40,802 bases of DNA from Methylocystis sp. (GCA_016178015.1 JACOUB010000011.1:1-40802); one strand, 5' to 3'. Shown: positions 1-9,323, counted from the first letter of the stretch. The notes: generated by a model not told the origin, from the sequence alone. Numbers and translations: made by a program.

Positions 1-942
1 ATGCTGCACCCCATGAATGACGATCGGGCGCGCCAGATCGTCGGCGAGCGCCACGATCCCCTTGACGCGCAACAGGCGCGGCCCATGCGCCTGGCGCAAT
101 ATGTCGAGAAACATGTCGAAGGCCGAAGGGGCGAGCGGCGCGTCGCTCGATATGCAAAAGGCGCGAATGTGATCGTCGTGGCGGTTGCGATCGTTGACGT
201 GCGCATGATCGTGATGCGCCGCTTCGACTGCCGCCGCATTGAGCCATTTGGCGATTTGCGGGGTTTTTCCCGAGGCGCCGTAGAGACCGCAATCAAGCAA
301 CGCGCCGGCGCACGCCTCTCCCTTGGCGGCGATCAGCCGGGGCGCCGCCGGATTGAGCCTTTGCAACCGCGTTTCGAGATCGGCGAAACGCGCCGCGCCC
401 GCCTCGTCCTCGAGCAGATCGGTCTTGGTTATGACCAGCCGGTCGGCGACGGCGGCCTGCTTGACCGCTTCCTCATGCGCGTCGAGCGTCGCCGCGCCAT
501 TTGCCGCATCGATGAGCGTGACGACGCCGTCGAGGCGATAACGCAACATCAGATAAGGGTGATACATGATCGTGTGCAGGATCGGCGCGGGGTCGGCGAG
601 CCCCGTTGTCTCCAGCACGACGCGGCGGAACGGCCGGATGCGGCCATTGTCGCGCCGGCGCAGCAAATCCTCGAGCTGGGCGACGAGATCGCCGCGGATC
701 GTGCAGCACACGCAGCCGGAACTCATGACCACCATGTCGCCGTCGATGTTCTCGACGAGCAGATGGTCGAGCCCCACCTCGCCGAATTCGTTGATCAGCG
801 CCAATGTGTCGGAAAGTTCCGGGCAAGCGAGCAGGCGATTGAGCAGCGTCGTCTTGCCGGCGCCGAGAAAGCCGGTGAGCACGGTGAGCGGGATGGGCGG
901 CGGCGGTCGGCGCGCCGCGCCATCCTCCTCCGCAACGGTCAT
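1..942 (-). CDS. CobW-like COG0523 GTPase (metal chaperone), partial
   Basis: G3E-family P-loop GTPase of the COG0523 group, whose members insert or deliver metal ions (zinc or cobalt) to target proteins in the cytoplasm. The first 314 residues are present; the C-terminus lies beyond the left edge. Visible motifs are Walker A GFLGAGKT (residues 24-31), the metal-binding GCVCCT (76-81), a TKTD guanine-recognition motif, and a His/Asp-rich loop with HHDHAH and HDDHI before the C-terminal domain. The ATG at 942 overlaps the stop of the upstream carboxypeptidase gene (ATGA), so the two are probably translationally coupled. Known family: COG0523. Inferred: zinc handling, from the His-rich loop. 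The subfamily cannot be fixed from sequence alone. Confidence 0.9.
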   Translation of the reverse strand, partial: MTVAEEDGAARRPPPPIPLTVLTGFLGAGKTTLLNRLLACPELSDTLALINEFGEVGLDHLLVENIDGDMVVMSSGCVCCTIRGDLVAQLEDLLRRRDNGRIRPFRRVVLETTGLADPAPILHTIMYHPYLMLRYRLDGVVTLIDAANGAATLDAHEEAVKQAAVADRLVITKTDLLEDEAGAARFADLETRLQRLNPAAPRLIAAKGEACAGALLDCGLYGASGKTPQIAKWLNAAAVEAAHHDHAHVNDRNRHDDHIRAFCISSDAPLAPSAFDMFLDILRQAHGPRLLRVKGIVALADDLARPIVIHGVQH

Positions 943-2312
943 TGCTCTTTGCCCGCAGCCTGACGCTTGGACCCATGATGGCCGACCGCGTGCTTCTCGA
1001 CCTTGGCGACAACGACCTTGTGCGGCTGTTTCGTTGTCGCGTGCTTGGCGCCGTGGCGCGGCTTCCCATGCAGATGCGCCGTATGAGCGTGCGGCTTGCT
1101 CGCGGCATGGCGGCGCATCGACGCGACGCCGTGGGCGATCGGCGCCCCGGCAGCTTCGGCGCCTTCGGTCTTTTCCCCGGCATAAGCGGTCGGCGATAGC
1201 GTTCCGAGCGGCGCGCCAGGGTCGCGCGCCCCAGCCACCGGCCCCTCATAGCCGGACGGCCGCCCGACATAGACGGGAACCGGCTCGAATCGCGGACGCG
1301 GCAACCCGGCGATGGCCTTGACGTTGATGCGCGCCGGCGCCCCGCCGGAGCCCACGCCATACTCGGGGGGAATCGCAATCGACATGTCCTCCACCTCGGC
1401 CAAGAACTTGGCGGTGGCCTTGCCGCGACGGCGGCAAACGCTGTCGCGCATGTCGGGAGCGCTCGCCACGCCGAAGGTCGGCAAGGACGCAATCGATCCC
1501 ATCGCGCTGCCGGTCATGAAGGCGCGATCGAGCAACGCCGCCGCCTTGGCGGTGCGCGCCGAGGCGCTGGGCGCGCCGAGCACGACGGCGATGAGGCGCT
1601 GCCCGCCGTGCGTCGCGCTCGCCACCAGATTGAAGCCGGCGGGACAGGTGAAGCCGGTCTTCATCCCATCGGCGCCCGGATAGCGGCCGAGCAGCCCGTT
1701 GTGCGTCGGAATGATGCGCGATCCAAGCTTCATCGCGCCGATGTTGAATAGGCCGGCCGATTCGGGAAATTGCAGATAGAGCGCGCGTCCCAAGATCGCC
1801 AAATCACGCGCCGACGTCACTTGACGCGCATCGGGCAGGCCGTTGGGATTGACCCAATGCGATTCCTGCATGCCGAGCGAAGCGGCCGCTTTGTTCATCT
1901 CGTCCGCGAAGGCGTCGACCGAGCCCGACACGCCCTCGGCGATGGTGACGGCGATGTCGTTCGCCGATTTCACCATCAGCATCACCAGCGCATTGCGGAG
2001 CGTGACCTCGGAGCCGGGGCGAAACCCCATCTTGGTGGGCGCCATCTTGACGGCGCCCGGCGATACGAGAAGAGGCGTATCGAGCGTCAGGCGTTGCGTC
2101 CGCACCGCGTCGAGCGCCACGTAGACGGTCATCAGCTTGGTGAGCGAGGCCGGATACCACGCTTGGGTCGCCTGCTCCTGCTGCAAGATTTGGCCGGAAG
2201 CCACGTCGATGACCACCGACGGCGCAGCAGACGCCGACACGCCCCACATGGCGGGCGCCGCGCACAGGGCGGTAAGACTGCAGCGGATTGTTTTTGCACC
2301 CATGAACTTCAT
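939..2312 (-). CDS. D-alanyl-D-alanine carboxypeptidase (peptidase S11) with His-rich tail
   Basis: Penicillin-binding protein of the DacA/DacF class that trims the terminal D-Ala of peptidoglycan stem peptides in the periplasm. Of 457 residues, the N-terminus is a signal peptide with a likely cut near SASAA (about residue 30). The three active-site motifs are intact: SLTK (56-59), SAN (116-118) and KTG (218-220). The last ~55 residues are a low-complexity tail rich in His, Lys and Ala (for example HAHTAHLHGK, VGHHGSK), which is not part of the catalytic fold. The start at 2312 has a GGAG about 8 bases upstream; a second in-frame ATG at 2303 has no ribosome site. The gene ends inside the start of the COG0523 GTPase gene. 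Confidence 0.93.
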   Translation of the reverse strand: MKFMGAKTIRCSLTALCAAPAMWGVSASAAPSVVIDVASGQILQQEQATQAWYPASLTKLMTVYVALDAVRTQRLTLDTPLLVSPGAVKMAPTKMGFRPGSEVTLRNALVMLMVKSANDIAVTIAEGVSGSVDAFADEMNKAAASLGMQESHWVNPNGLPDARQVTSARDLAILGRALYLQFPESAGLFNIGAMKLGSRIIPTHNGLLGRYPGADGMKTGFTCPAGFNLVASATHGGQRLIAVVLGAPSASARTAKAAALLDRAFMTGSAMGSIASLPTFGVASAPDMRDSVCRRRGKATAKFLAEVEDMSIAIPPEYGVGSGGAPARINVKAIAGLPRPRFEPVPVYVGRPSGYEGPVAGARDPGAPLGTLSPTAYAGEKTEGAEAAGAPIAHGVASMRRHAASKPHAHTAHLHGKPRHGAKHATTKQPHKVVVAKVEKHAVGHHGSKRQAAGKEQ

Positions 2313-2360
2313 TTAGCTCGCTCCGCGATCCGTCTCCGAATGGTGCCGATGAACGCGCCG

Positions 2361-2389
2361 AGCATAGCCTCGATCGTGAAACGGTTCAA
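2361..2389 (-). promoter_or_regulatory. candidate sigma70-type promoter for the carboxypeptidase-GTPase pair
   Basis: On the minus strand, TTGAAC (2384-2389), a 17-bp spacer and TATGCT (2361-2366). Each hexamer matches consensus at four of six positions. It predicts a leader of about 40 bases before the ATG at 2312. Inferred from pattern only. Confidence 0.4.
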
Positions 2390-2547
2390 TTATTGTCGAG
2401 ATATGCTTTACGGCGCCGCTTGAGGTCGGGCCCCTCGTCTCCCGATGGGACACGAACGGCGGCGCCTGCAAATCGCTTCAAGACAGGAAGATGCAACAAG
2501 AAAGAATATGCTATCGTTCGTCCAGGAGCTCAGGCGGCGATGCATCG

Positions 2548-3450
2548 GTGATCGACAAACTCGAATACTTCATCACGCTGGCCAAGGAGCATAGCTTTTC
2601 GCGCGCCGCCGAAATCTGCGGCGTGACGCAGCCGACCCTGTCGGCGGGCGTCAAGCAGCTCGAGGCTGCGCTCGGCGTTCTGCTGGTCAACCGCACGTCG
2701 CGTTTTCACGGCCTGACCAGCGAGGGCGAACGCGTTCTCGAATGGGCCAAGCGCATCGTCGCCGACGCCAGGGCGATGCGGCAAGAGGTGCGCGCGCTCA
2801 AGGAGGGCCTCTCCGGGCAATTGAAGATCGCCGCCATCCCGACCGCGCTCGGCATCGTCTCGGCGCTGACCACCCCCTATCGCGACAAACATCCGGGCGT
2901 GCGTTTCACCATCCTCTCCAAGTCCTCGTCCGAAATTCTTTCGATGCTCGACAATCTCGAAATCGACGCCGGCCTCACCTATCTCGACAACGAGCCCTTG
3001 AGGCGCGTGCGCATGGTGCCCTTGTGTTCGGAACGCTACCGCCTGCTCACCTTCGCCGCTAATCCCTTGGGCGACCGCAGCCGCGTCACCTGGGCGGAAG
3101 TGGGACGCATCCCCTTGTGTCTGCTGACGCCCGACATGCAGAACCGGCGGATCGTCGATCGCTTGATCCGCGACGCCGGCGGAGAGCCCGCGCCGACGCT
3201 GGAGTCAAATTCGATCATCTCGTTGCTCGCGCATGTGAAGACCGGCCGCTGGGCGACCATCCTGCCGGACAAATTGGCGGTTACGCTGGGCGTCTCGGCG
3301 CCTCTGCGCTCCATCCCGATCGTCGAGCCGGAGGCGGTGCATGAAATCGGCCTGGTGGTGCCGCATCGCGAACCGGCGATCCCGCAAGTGGCCGCGCTCG
3401 TGCTCGAAGCCGGGAAAGTTGCGCTAAATCCGTCCGCCGAGGATTTATAG
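2548..3450 (+). CDS. fdsR: LysR-family regulator of the fds operon
   Basis: LysR-type transcriptional regulator of 300 residues from the GTG at 2548. An N-terminal winged helix-turn-helix (SFSRAAEICGVTQPTLSAGV, about residues 16-35) is followed by the usual linker helix and a two-lobe periplasmic-binding-like effector domain. The reading frame stays open upstream to 2491, but LysR proteins normally begin two or three residues before the DKLEYF-like segment, and a GGCGG lies about 10 bases before the GTG. The gene is co-directional with, and 128 bp upstream of, fdsG. Regulation of fds by an adjacent LysR protein (FdsR) is known in Cupriavidus necator; the same role here is inferred from position. 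Confidence 0.85.
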   Translation: MIDKLEYFITLAKEHSFSRAAEICGVTQPTLSAGVKQLEAALGVLLVNRTSRFHGLTSEGERVLEWAKRIVADARAMRQEVRALKEGLSGQLKIAAIPTALGIVSALTTPYRDKHPGVRFTILSKSSSEILSMLDNLEIDAGLTYLDNEPLRRVRMVPLCSERYRLLTFAANPLGDRSRVTWAEVGRIPLCLLTPDMQNRRIVDRLIRDAGGEPAPTLESNSIISLLAHVKTGRWATILPDKLAVTLGVSAPLRSIPIVEPEAVHEIGLVVPHREPAIPQVAALVLEAGKVALNPSAEDL

Positions 3451-3531
3451 AGTTTGCCTATCATGCAACGAACTGACATTATTGACCTGTCGGTGGTTTT
3501 GCGGCAGTCTCACCTTCAACTACTTGAAAGA

Positions 3532-3550
3532 GCGATAGCTGAGCCATCGC
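3532..3550 (+). promoter_or_regulatory. near-perfect 19-bp dyad in the fdsG leader
   Basis: GCGATaGCT-G-AGCcATCGC is a dyad with 8 of 9 paired positions, centred 38 bases before the fdsG ATG (3579). It could be a LysR operator half or an mRNA hairpin. No convincing -35/-10 pair was recognised between 3451 and 3578. Function not established. Confidence 0.3.
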
Positions 3551-3578
3551 CCGCGCAAATAAAATAAATGGGGAAAAA

Positions 3579-4055
3579 ATGTCTGGCGCTGTTCCGTGGA
3601 ACGAAGCGCGGGCGCACGAGATCATTACCGCCCATCTCGGGCTGGAGTGTCCCGTTCTGCCCGTTCTTCATGCTCTCCAGAAAGAATTCGGCTATCTGTC
3701 GGCGGAGGCGATTTCGCTATTGGCGAAGGCGCTTAACATTTCGCGCGCCGAGATGTACGGCGTCATCACCTTCTACGACCATTTTAGGATCGAGCCGCCC
3801 GGGCGCCATGAGTTGAAGCTGTGCCGGGCGGAAGCTTGCCGGTCGATGGGCTCGGAAAAAGTAGCTCGCGAGTTTCTCGATTCCCAGCATCTCGATTGGC
3901 GCCAGACCGCCGCCGACAATTCCCTAACCGTCGATGCGGTCTATTGTCTCGGTTTGTGCGCGCACAGTCCCGCGGCTCTTTATGACGGCGACCCGATTGG
4001 ACGCGTCGATGCGCCGAAACTCGCCGCGCTCGCGCAAGAGGCCAAAAGCGCATGA
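3579..4055 (+). CDS. fdsG: NAD-dependent formate dehydrogenase, gamma subunit
   Basis: Small diaphorase subunit of the soluble molybdenum formate dehydrogenase, homologous to NuoE of complex I. It carries one [2Fe-2S] cluster that accepts electrons near the FMN site of FdsB. The 158-residue protein has the four-Cys signature as C-x4-C in LCRAEAC and C-x3-C in YCLGLC, on a thioredoxin-like fold after an N-terminal helical bundle. The start is the ATG at 3579, preceded by a GGGG-rich ribosome site. An ATG at 3568 is in a different frame. First gene of fdsGBACD; its stop overlaps the fdsB start by 4 bp. Confidence 0.95.
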   Translation: MSGAVPWNEARAHEIITAHLGLECPVLPVLHALQKEFGYLSAEAISLLAKALNISRAEMYGVITFYDHFRIEPPGRHELKLCRAEACRSMGSEKVAREFLDSQHLDWRQTAADNSLTVDAVYCLGLCAHSPAALYDGDPIGRVDAPKLAALAQEAKSA

Positions 4056-5605
4056 CCAAGATTTTCGTGCCCAGGGATATGGCTGCGCTCGCGATGGGCG
4101 CCGAGCGCGTTGTCGCGGCGATAGAGAAAGAAGCGAGCGCACGCGGCGAGAGCGTCCAGATCGTGCGCAACGGCTCGCGCGGCCTATTGTGGCTGGAACC
4201 CTTGATCGAAGTCGTGACGCCGCAGGGGCGCATCGGCTACGGGCCGGCGGCCGCCGCCCACGTTCCCTCGCTGTTCGACGCCGGTTTCCTGACCGGCGGG
4301 GCTCATGCGCTTTGCATTGGCAAGGTCGAGGACCATCCCTGGTGGGCGCGCCAGAACCGCGTGACCTTCGCGCGCGTTGGCGTCATCGATCCGCTGTCGC
4401 TCGAGGACTGGACCGCGCATGGGGGCGGCAGGGGCCTGGCCCGCGCGTTTGAGGTTGGTCCAGCGGCGACGATCGAGGAAGTCACCAAGTCCGGCCTGCG
4501 CGGGCGCGGCGGCGCGGCCTTCCCGACCGGAGCCAAATGGAAGCGGATCGCCGCGACGAAGGCGCCCCAGTGCTATGTCGTCTGCAACGCGGATGAAGGC
4601 GACAGCGGCACTTACGCGGATCGCATGATCATGGAGGGCGATCCCTTCACGCTCATCGAGGGCATGACCATTTGCGGCTTCGCCAATGGCGCGAGCAAGG
4701 GCTTTGTCTATTTGTGCTGCGAATATCCGCAGGCGGCGGACGTTTTTAGCAAGGCGCTCGAGATCGCGCGGGCGGCCGATTGGCTTGGCAAGAATGTGCG
4801 TGGCTCGGATTTTGGCTTCGACATCGAGCTGCGCGTCGGCGCCGGCGCCTATGTTTGCGGCGAGAGAACATCGCTGCTCGAGAGCCTCGAGGGCAAGCGC
4901 GCCGTCGTGCGCGTCACGCCGCCGGCGCCATCGTTGGTGGGGCTGTTCGGGCGCCCCACCGTCGTCAACAATGTAATGTCGCTCGCCAGCGTCCCGGTCA
5001 TCATGGACAAGGGCGGGGACTATTACGCGGGATTCGGCATGGGCCGCTCGCGCGGCGCCATGGCGATGCAGATCAGCGGCAATGTCAAATACGGCGGGCT
5101 GTTCGAGGCGGGCTTCGGGCTGACGCTGGGCGAGATCGTCAACGACATCGGCGGCGGAACCTTCACCGGGCGCCCGGTGCGCGCGGTGCAATGCGGCGGT
5201 CCGTGCGGCGCCTATTTCCCCACTTCCTTGTTCGACACGCCCTATGATTACGAAGCCTTTGCCGCGCTGAACGCAATGGTCGGCCACGGCGGGCTGGTCG
5301 TGTTCGACGACAGCGTGGACCTTGCCCAGATGGCGCGCGCCAGCATGGAGTTCTGCGCCCTCGAAAGCTGTGGCAAATGCACGCCTTGCCGTGTCGGCTC
5401 GATACGCGGCGTCGAGACGATCGGCAAGATCATCGCCGGCGTCGACGTGGACGCCAACATCGCGCTGGTCGAAGACCTCTGCGAGACCATGAAATTGGGC
5501 TCGTTGTGCGGGCTCGGCGGGGCCATCCACATGCCTATATTGAGCGCGCTGCATCTTTTCCCTGAAGATTTCCGTAAAGCCGCCCTTCCAGCCGCAGCCG
5601 AGTGA
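4052..5605 (+). CDS. fdsB: NAD-dependent formate dehydrogenase, beta subunit (diaphorase)
   Basis: NuoF-like subunit that binds FMN and NAD+ and reduces NAD+ with electrons from formate. Of 517 residues, the first ~130 form a thioredoxin-like extension typical of FdsB. The NAD(H)-binding glycine-rich segment GLRGRGGAAFPTGAKW starts at residue 148. The FMN segment CNADEGDSGTYADR starts at 178. The [4Fe-4S] ligands are C440, C443 and C446 (SCGKCTPC) plus C486 (SLCGLGG). The gene overlaps fdsG by 4 bp and fdsA's possible GTG start by 4 bp, as expected for subunits made in fixed ratio. Confidence 0.96.
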   Translation: MTKIFVPRDMAALAMGAERVVAAIEKEASARGESVQIVRNGSRGLLWLEPLIEVVTPQGRIGYGPAAAAHVPSLFDAGFLTGGAHALCIGKVEDHPWWARQNRVTFARVGVIDPLSLEDWTAHGGGRGLARAFEVGPAATIEEVTKSGLRGRGGAAFPTGAKWKRIAATKAPQCYVVCNADEGDSGTYADRMIMEGDPFTLIEGMTICGFANGASKGFVYLCCEYPQAADVFSKALEIARAADWLGKNVRGSDFGFDIELRVGAGAYVCGERTSLLESLEGKRAVVRVTPPAPSLVGLFGRPTVVNNVMSLASVPVIMDKGGDYYAGFGMGRSRGAMAMQISGNVKYGGLFEAGFGLTLGEIVNDIGGGTFTGRPVRAVQCGGPCGAYFPTSLFDTPYDYEAFAALNAMVGHGGLVVFDDSVDLAQMARASMEFCALESCGKCTPCRVGSIRGVETIGKIIAGVDVDANIALVEDLCETMKLGSLCGLGGAIHMPILSALHLFPEDFRKAALPAAAE

Positions 5606-5616
5606 CGGGAAACCCG

Positions 5617-8496
5617 ATGAGCCTCATCAAGGAAGTCGATTACGGAACCCCGCCTTCGGCGTCGGAAAAAATGGTCACGCTGACCATCGACGGCCAGCAG
5701 GTGAGCGTGCCCAAGGGCACGTCGATCATGCGCGCGGCGATGCAGCTGGGCACGGAAATCCCCAAGCTCTGCGCCACCGACAGCATCAAGGCGTTCGGCT
5801 CCTGCCGCCTGTGCGTAGTCGAGGTCGACGGTTGGAGTGGAATGCACGCCTCCTGCACGACGCCGGTCGAGCCTGGGATCGTGGTGCGCACGCAAACGCC
5901 ACGCCTTGCGGCGGTCCGGCGCGGCGTCATGGAGCTTTACATCTCCGATCATCCGCTCGACTGTCTCACCTGCGCGGCCAGTGGCGATTGCGAACTCCAG
6001 GCTCAAGCGGCCGCCGTCGGCTTGCGGGACGTGCGTTATGGCTATGACGGGGCGAACCACGTGTTCGCCAGAAACAACGGCGCGGTCAATTTCGACTGGA
6101 AGCCAAAAGACGGGTCCAATCCTTATTTCACCTTCGATCCCGCCAAGTGCATCGTCTGTAGCCGTTGCGTGCGCGCCTGCGAGGAGGTGCAGGGCCGCTT
6201 CGCGCTAACGATCAGCGGACGTGGCTTCGACAGCCGCCTGTCGCCTGGCGTGGACGAGGCGTTCTTCGAATCGGAATGCGTCTCCTGCGGCGCCTGCGTG
6301 CAAGCCTGCCCGACTGCGGCGCTGACCGAGAAATCGGTGATCGAGATCGGCCAGCCGGAACATTCCGTCGTCACGACATGCGCCTATTGCGGCGTCGGCT
6401 GCGCCCTCAAGGCGGAAATGCGCGGCGAGGAAATCGTGCGCATGGTTCCTTACAAGGACGGCAAGGCGAACCATGGCCATGCCTGCATCAAGGGCCGCTT
6501 CGCCTATGGCTATGCGAGTCATCGCGAACGCATCCTCGCGCCGATGATCCGCGAGAAGATTTCCGAGCCCTGGCGCGTGGTTTCGTGGGAGGAGGCGAAC
6601 GCCTTCACCGCCCGCCGGTTCAAGGAAATCCAGGCGAAATACGGCAAACGCTCGGTTGGCGGCATCACCTCGTCGCGCTGCACCAACGAAGAGACCTACC
6701 TGGTTCAAAAGCTCATCCGCGCCGGCTTCGGCAACAACAACGTCGACACGTGCGCGCGCGTCTGCCATTCGCCGACCGGCTATGGCTTAAGCCAAGCTTT
6801 CGGAACGTCGGCGGGAACCCAAGATTTCGATTCCGTCGACGACGCCGATGTGATCGTCGTCATCGGCGCCAATCCGACCGACGCGCATCCGGCGTTCGGC
6901 TCGCGCATCAAGAAGCGTGTGCGCAAGGGGGCAAAGCTGATCGTGATCGATCCGCGCCGCACCGAGCTCGTGCGCTCGCCGCATATCGCGGCGGATTACC
7001 ATCTTGCCCTGCGGCCTGGGACCAATGTCGCCGTACTCACGGCGCTGGCCCATGTCATCGTCACTGAAGGCCTCGTGAACGAAGCCTTCGTGCGCGAACG
7101 CTGCGACTTTGACGAGTTCCAGGACTGGGCCGCCTTCGTCGCCGAACAGCGCAACAGCCCCGAGGACGTGGAAAAATATTCCGGCGTGCCCGCGGCGAAT
7201 ATTCGCGCCGCCGCGCGTCTTTACGCGACCGGCGGCAATGCGGCGATCTATTACGGGCTCGGCGTCACCGAACATGCGCAAGGATCGACGACGGTGATGG
7301 CGATCGCCAATCTCGCCATGGCGACCGGCAATCTCGGACGGCGCGGCGTCGGCGTAAATCCGCTGCGCGGCCAGAACAACGTGCAGGGCTCCTGCGACAT
7401 GGGCTCGTTCCCGCATGAGCTTCCCGGCTACCGGCATGTCGCCGGCGACGCGGTGCGCAAATTGTTCGAGGAAGCCTGGGGCGTTTCGCTCGATCGTGAG
7501 CCGGGCTTGCGCATCCCCAACATGTTCGACGCGGCGATCGACGGCGCGTTCAAGGGCCTCTATTGCCAGGGTGAGGACATTCTGCAATCTGATCCCGACA
7601 CTAAGCATGTCTCAGCGGCGCTCGCGGCGATGGAATGCGTCGTCGTGCACGACCTCTTCCTCAACGAGACGGCGAATTACGCGCATGTCTTCCTGCCGGG
7701 TTCGACCTTCCTCGAGAAGGATGGAACCTTCACCAACGCGGAGCGGCGCATCCAGCGCGTGCGCAAGGCGATGAGCCCGAAGAACGGTTACGCCGATTGG
7801 GAAGTGACCCAGTTGCTGGCGAAGGCGTTCGGCCTCGCGTGGGACTATAAGCATCCGAGCGAAATCATGGACGAGATCGCGCGGCTGACGCCGACTTTCG
7901 CCAATGTGTCTTATGAAAAGCTCGAGATGGACGGCTCCGTGCAATGGCCGTGCAACGACAAGTCGCCGGACGGCATGCCGATCATGCATATCGACGGTTT
8001 TGCACGCGGCAAGGGCAAGTTCGTCGTCACGGAATATGTGCCGACCGACGAGAAGACCGGTCCGCGCTTCCCGCTGCTGCTCACCACCGGCCGTATCCTG
8101 TCGCATTACAACGTCGGCGCGCAGACGCGGCGCACGGAAAACAGCCGCTGGCACGAGGAGGATGTGCTCGAGATCCATCCGCACGACGCCGAACTGCGCG
8201 GCGTGCGCGACGGAGATTGGGTGAAGCTGCACAGCCGCAGGGGCGAAACCACGCTGCACGCCGTCATCAGCGATCGCGTTGCGCCAGGCGTCGTTTACAC
8301 CACCTTCCATCACCCGGCGACGCAGGCCAATGTCGTCACCACCGACAATTCCGACTGGGCGACCAATTGTCCCGAATACAAGGTGACGGCGGTGCAGGTT
8401 TCGGCCTGCAATGGGCCGACCGAATGGCAGGAGAAATATCGCGACTTGTCGGAGGCGAGCCGCCGCATCGCGACAAGGGTCGACGCCGCGGAATGA
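5617..8496 (+). CDS. fdsA: NAD-dependent formate dehydrogenase, catalytic alpha subunit (Mo-bisMGD)
   Basis: Catalytic subunit that oxidises formate to CO2 at a molybdenum bis-MGD centre. In order: an N-terminal [2Fe-2S] ferredoxin domain (C52, C63, C66 and a further Cys), a His/Cys [4Fe-4S] site (HPLDCLTC), two ferredoxin-type [4Fe-4S] motifs (starting C178 and C221), a further [4Fe-4S] motif CAYCGVGC (255-262), then the molybdopterin domains. The active-site Cys-His pair lies in CARVCHSP (C383-H384), so this is the cysteine rather than the selenocysteine form. I chose the ATG at 5617 (MSLIKEVDY), with GGGA upstream. A GTG at 5602 overlapping the fdsB stop would add five residues. Confidence 0.96.
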   Translation: MSLIKEVDYGTPPSASEKMVTLTIDGQQVSVPKGTSIMRAAMQLGTEIPKLCATDSIKAFGSCRLCVVEVDGWSGMHASCTTPVEPGIVVRTQTPRLAAVRRGVMELYISDHPLDCLTCAASGDCELQAQAAAVGLRDVRYGYDGANHVFARNNGAVNFDWKPKDGSNPYFTFDPAKCIVCSRCVRACEEVQGRFALTISGRGFDSRLSPGVDEAFFESECVSCGACVQACPTAALTEKSVIEIGQPEHSVVTTCAYCGVGCALKAEMRGEEIVRMVPYKDGKANHGHACIKGRFAYGYASHRERILAPMIREKISEPWRVVSWEEANAFTARRFKEIQAKYGKRSVGGITSSRCTNEETYLVQKLIRAGFGNNNVDTCARVCHSPTGYGLSQAFGTSAGTQDFDSVDDADVIVVIGANPTDAHPAFGSRIKKRVRKGAKLIVIDPRRTELVRSPHIAADYHLALRPGTNVAVLTALAHVIVTEGLVNEAFVRERCDFDEFQDWAAFVAEQRNSPEDVEKYSGVPAANIRAAARLYATGGNAAIYYGLGVTEHAQGSTTVMAIANLAMATGNLGRRGVGVNPLRGQNNVQGSCDMGSFPHELPGYRHVAGDAVRKLFEEAWGVSLDREPGLRIPNMFDAAIDGAFKGLYCQGEDILQSDPDTKHVSAALAAMECVVVHDLFLNETANYAHVFLPGSTFLEKDGTFTNAERRIQRVRKAMSPKNGYADWEVTQLLAKAFGLAWDYKHPSEIMDEIARLTPTFANVSYEKLEMDGSVQWPCNDKSPDGMPIMHIDGFARGKGKFVVTEYVPTDEKTGPRFPLLLTTGRILSHYNVGAQTRRTENSRWHEEDVLEIHPHDAELRGVRDGDWVKLHSRRGETTLHAVISDRVAPGVVYTTFHHPATQANVVTTDNSDWATNCPEYKVTAVQVSACNGPTEWQEKYRDLSEASRRIATRVDAAE

Positions 8497-9323
8497 GCAG
8501 TGGGCCGCCCAAAGCCGCAATGAAGGTCGCATGCCTCGCCCGCCGTCGCGAGACGACGGCGGCAGGGTTTCGCGTCGTCCCCGAGGAGACGCCTGTCGCC
8601 TTCACCTATGGCGGCTCGACCCATGCCGTGATGATGGCGACGCCCGCGGACTTTGAGGATTTCGCCGTCGGTTTCGCGATCACCGAAGGGCTGATCGACA
8701 GCGCGAAGGACGCCGGCGACCTCGAAATCGCCTATTCGGCGCAAGGCGTCGAATTGCGCTGCTGGCTCGCGGGCGGACTGCAGGAGGTCTACGCCGCGCG
8801 CCGGCGCAGCATGGCGGGGCCGACCGGCTGCGGCCTGTGCGGGATCGAGAGCCTCGAGCAGGCAAGCCGGCCGCTTCCTCGCGTCGAAAACGCCTTGCGC
8901 GTGCAGGCCGGCGCGCTGATCGAGGCAATGGCGCAGCTCCCCGGCGCGCAGCCCCTCAATCAGCAAACGCGCGCCGTCCATGCGGCGGCCTTTTGGAACC
9001 CGGTCACGGGGGTCATCCTGGTCCGCGAGGACGTCGGGCGTCACAACGCCCTCGACAAACTCGCCGGCGCGCTGGCGCGCCAGGATATTGCAGCGTCACA
9101 GGGCGTCATCCTATTGACGAGCCGCATTTCCGTCGAGCTGGTGCAGAAGACGGCGCGCATCGGCGCAGCCGTCATCGCCGCCGTCTCGGCGCCGACGGCG
9201 CTTGCCATCCGCACGGCGGAAAGTTGCGGAATCACGCTGGTCGCCATTGTGCGCGACCGCGATTTCGAGGTATTCACCCACCCGCACCGCATCCTCGAAC
9301 AGGTTTCCGCGCATGTCGCCTGA
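8493..9323 (+). CDS. fdsC: FdhD/FdsC-family formate dehydrogenase accessory sulfurtransferase
   Basis: FdhD-family chaperone needed for formate dehydrogenase activity. Family members bind the molybdenum cofactor and pass sulfur to it before insertion into the catalytic subunit. The 276-residue protein carries the family CxxC motif TGCGLCG (C113, C116; E. coli FdhD uses C121 and C124) and the conserved REDVGRHNA segment. The start at 8493 forms ATGA with the fdsA stop. The reading frame is open further upstream, but that part overlaps fdsA in another frame and looks non-genic. Position between fdsA and fdsD matches the classical fdsGBACD order. Confidence 0.94.
   Translation: MSSGPPKAAMKVACLARRRETTAAGFRVVPEETPVAFTYGGSTHAVMMATPADFEDFAVGFAITEGLIDSAKDAGDLEIAYSAQGVELRCWLAGGLQEVYAARRRSMAGPTGCGLCGIESLEQASRPLPRVENALRVQAGALIEAMAQLPGAQPLNQQTRAVHAAAFWNPVTGVILVREDVGRHNALDKLAGALARQDIAASQGVILLTSRISVELVQKTARIGAAVIAAVSAPTALAIRTAESCGITLVAIVRDRDFEVFTHPHRILEQVSAHVA

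Noticed and set aside
3481-3505. Possible sigma54 promoter (GG...GC) before fdsG
   Set aside because: The GG and GC elements near TCGGTGGTTTTGC are 7, not 10, bases apart and the flanking consensus is poor.
4184-5554. Open frame of 456 codons on the minus strand
   Set aside because: Antisense to fdsB, whose cofactor motifs are all intact; no ribosome site and no recognisable domain.
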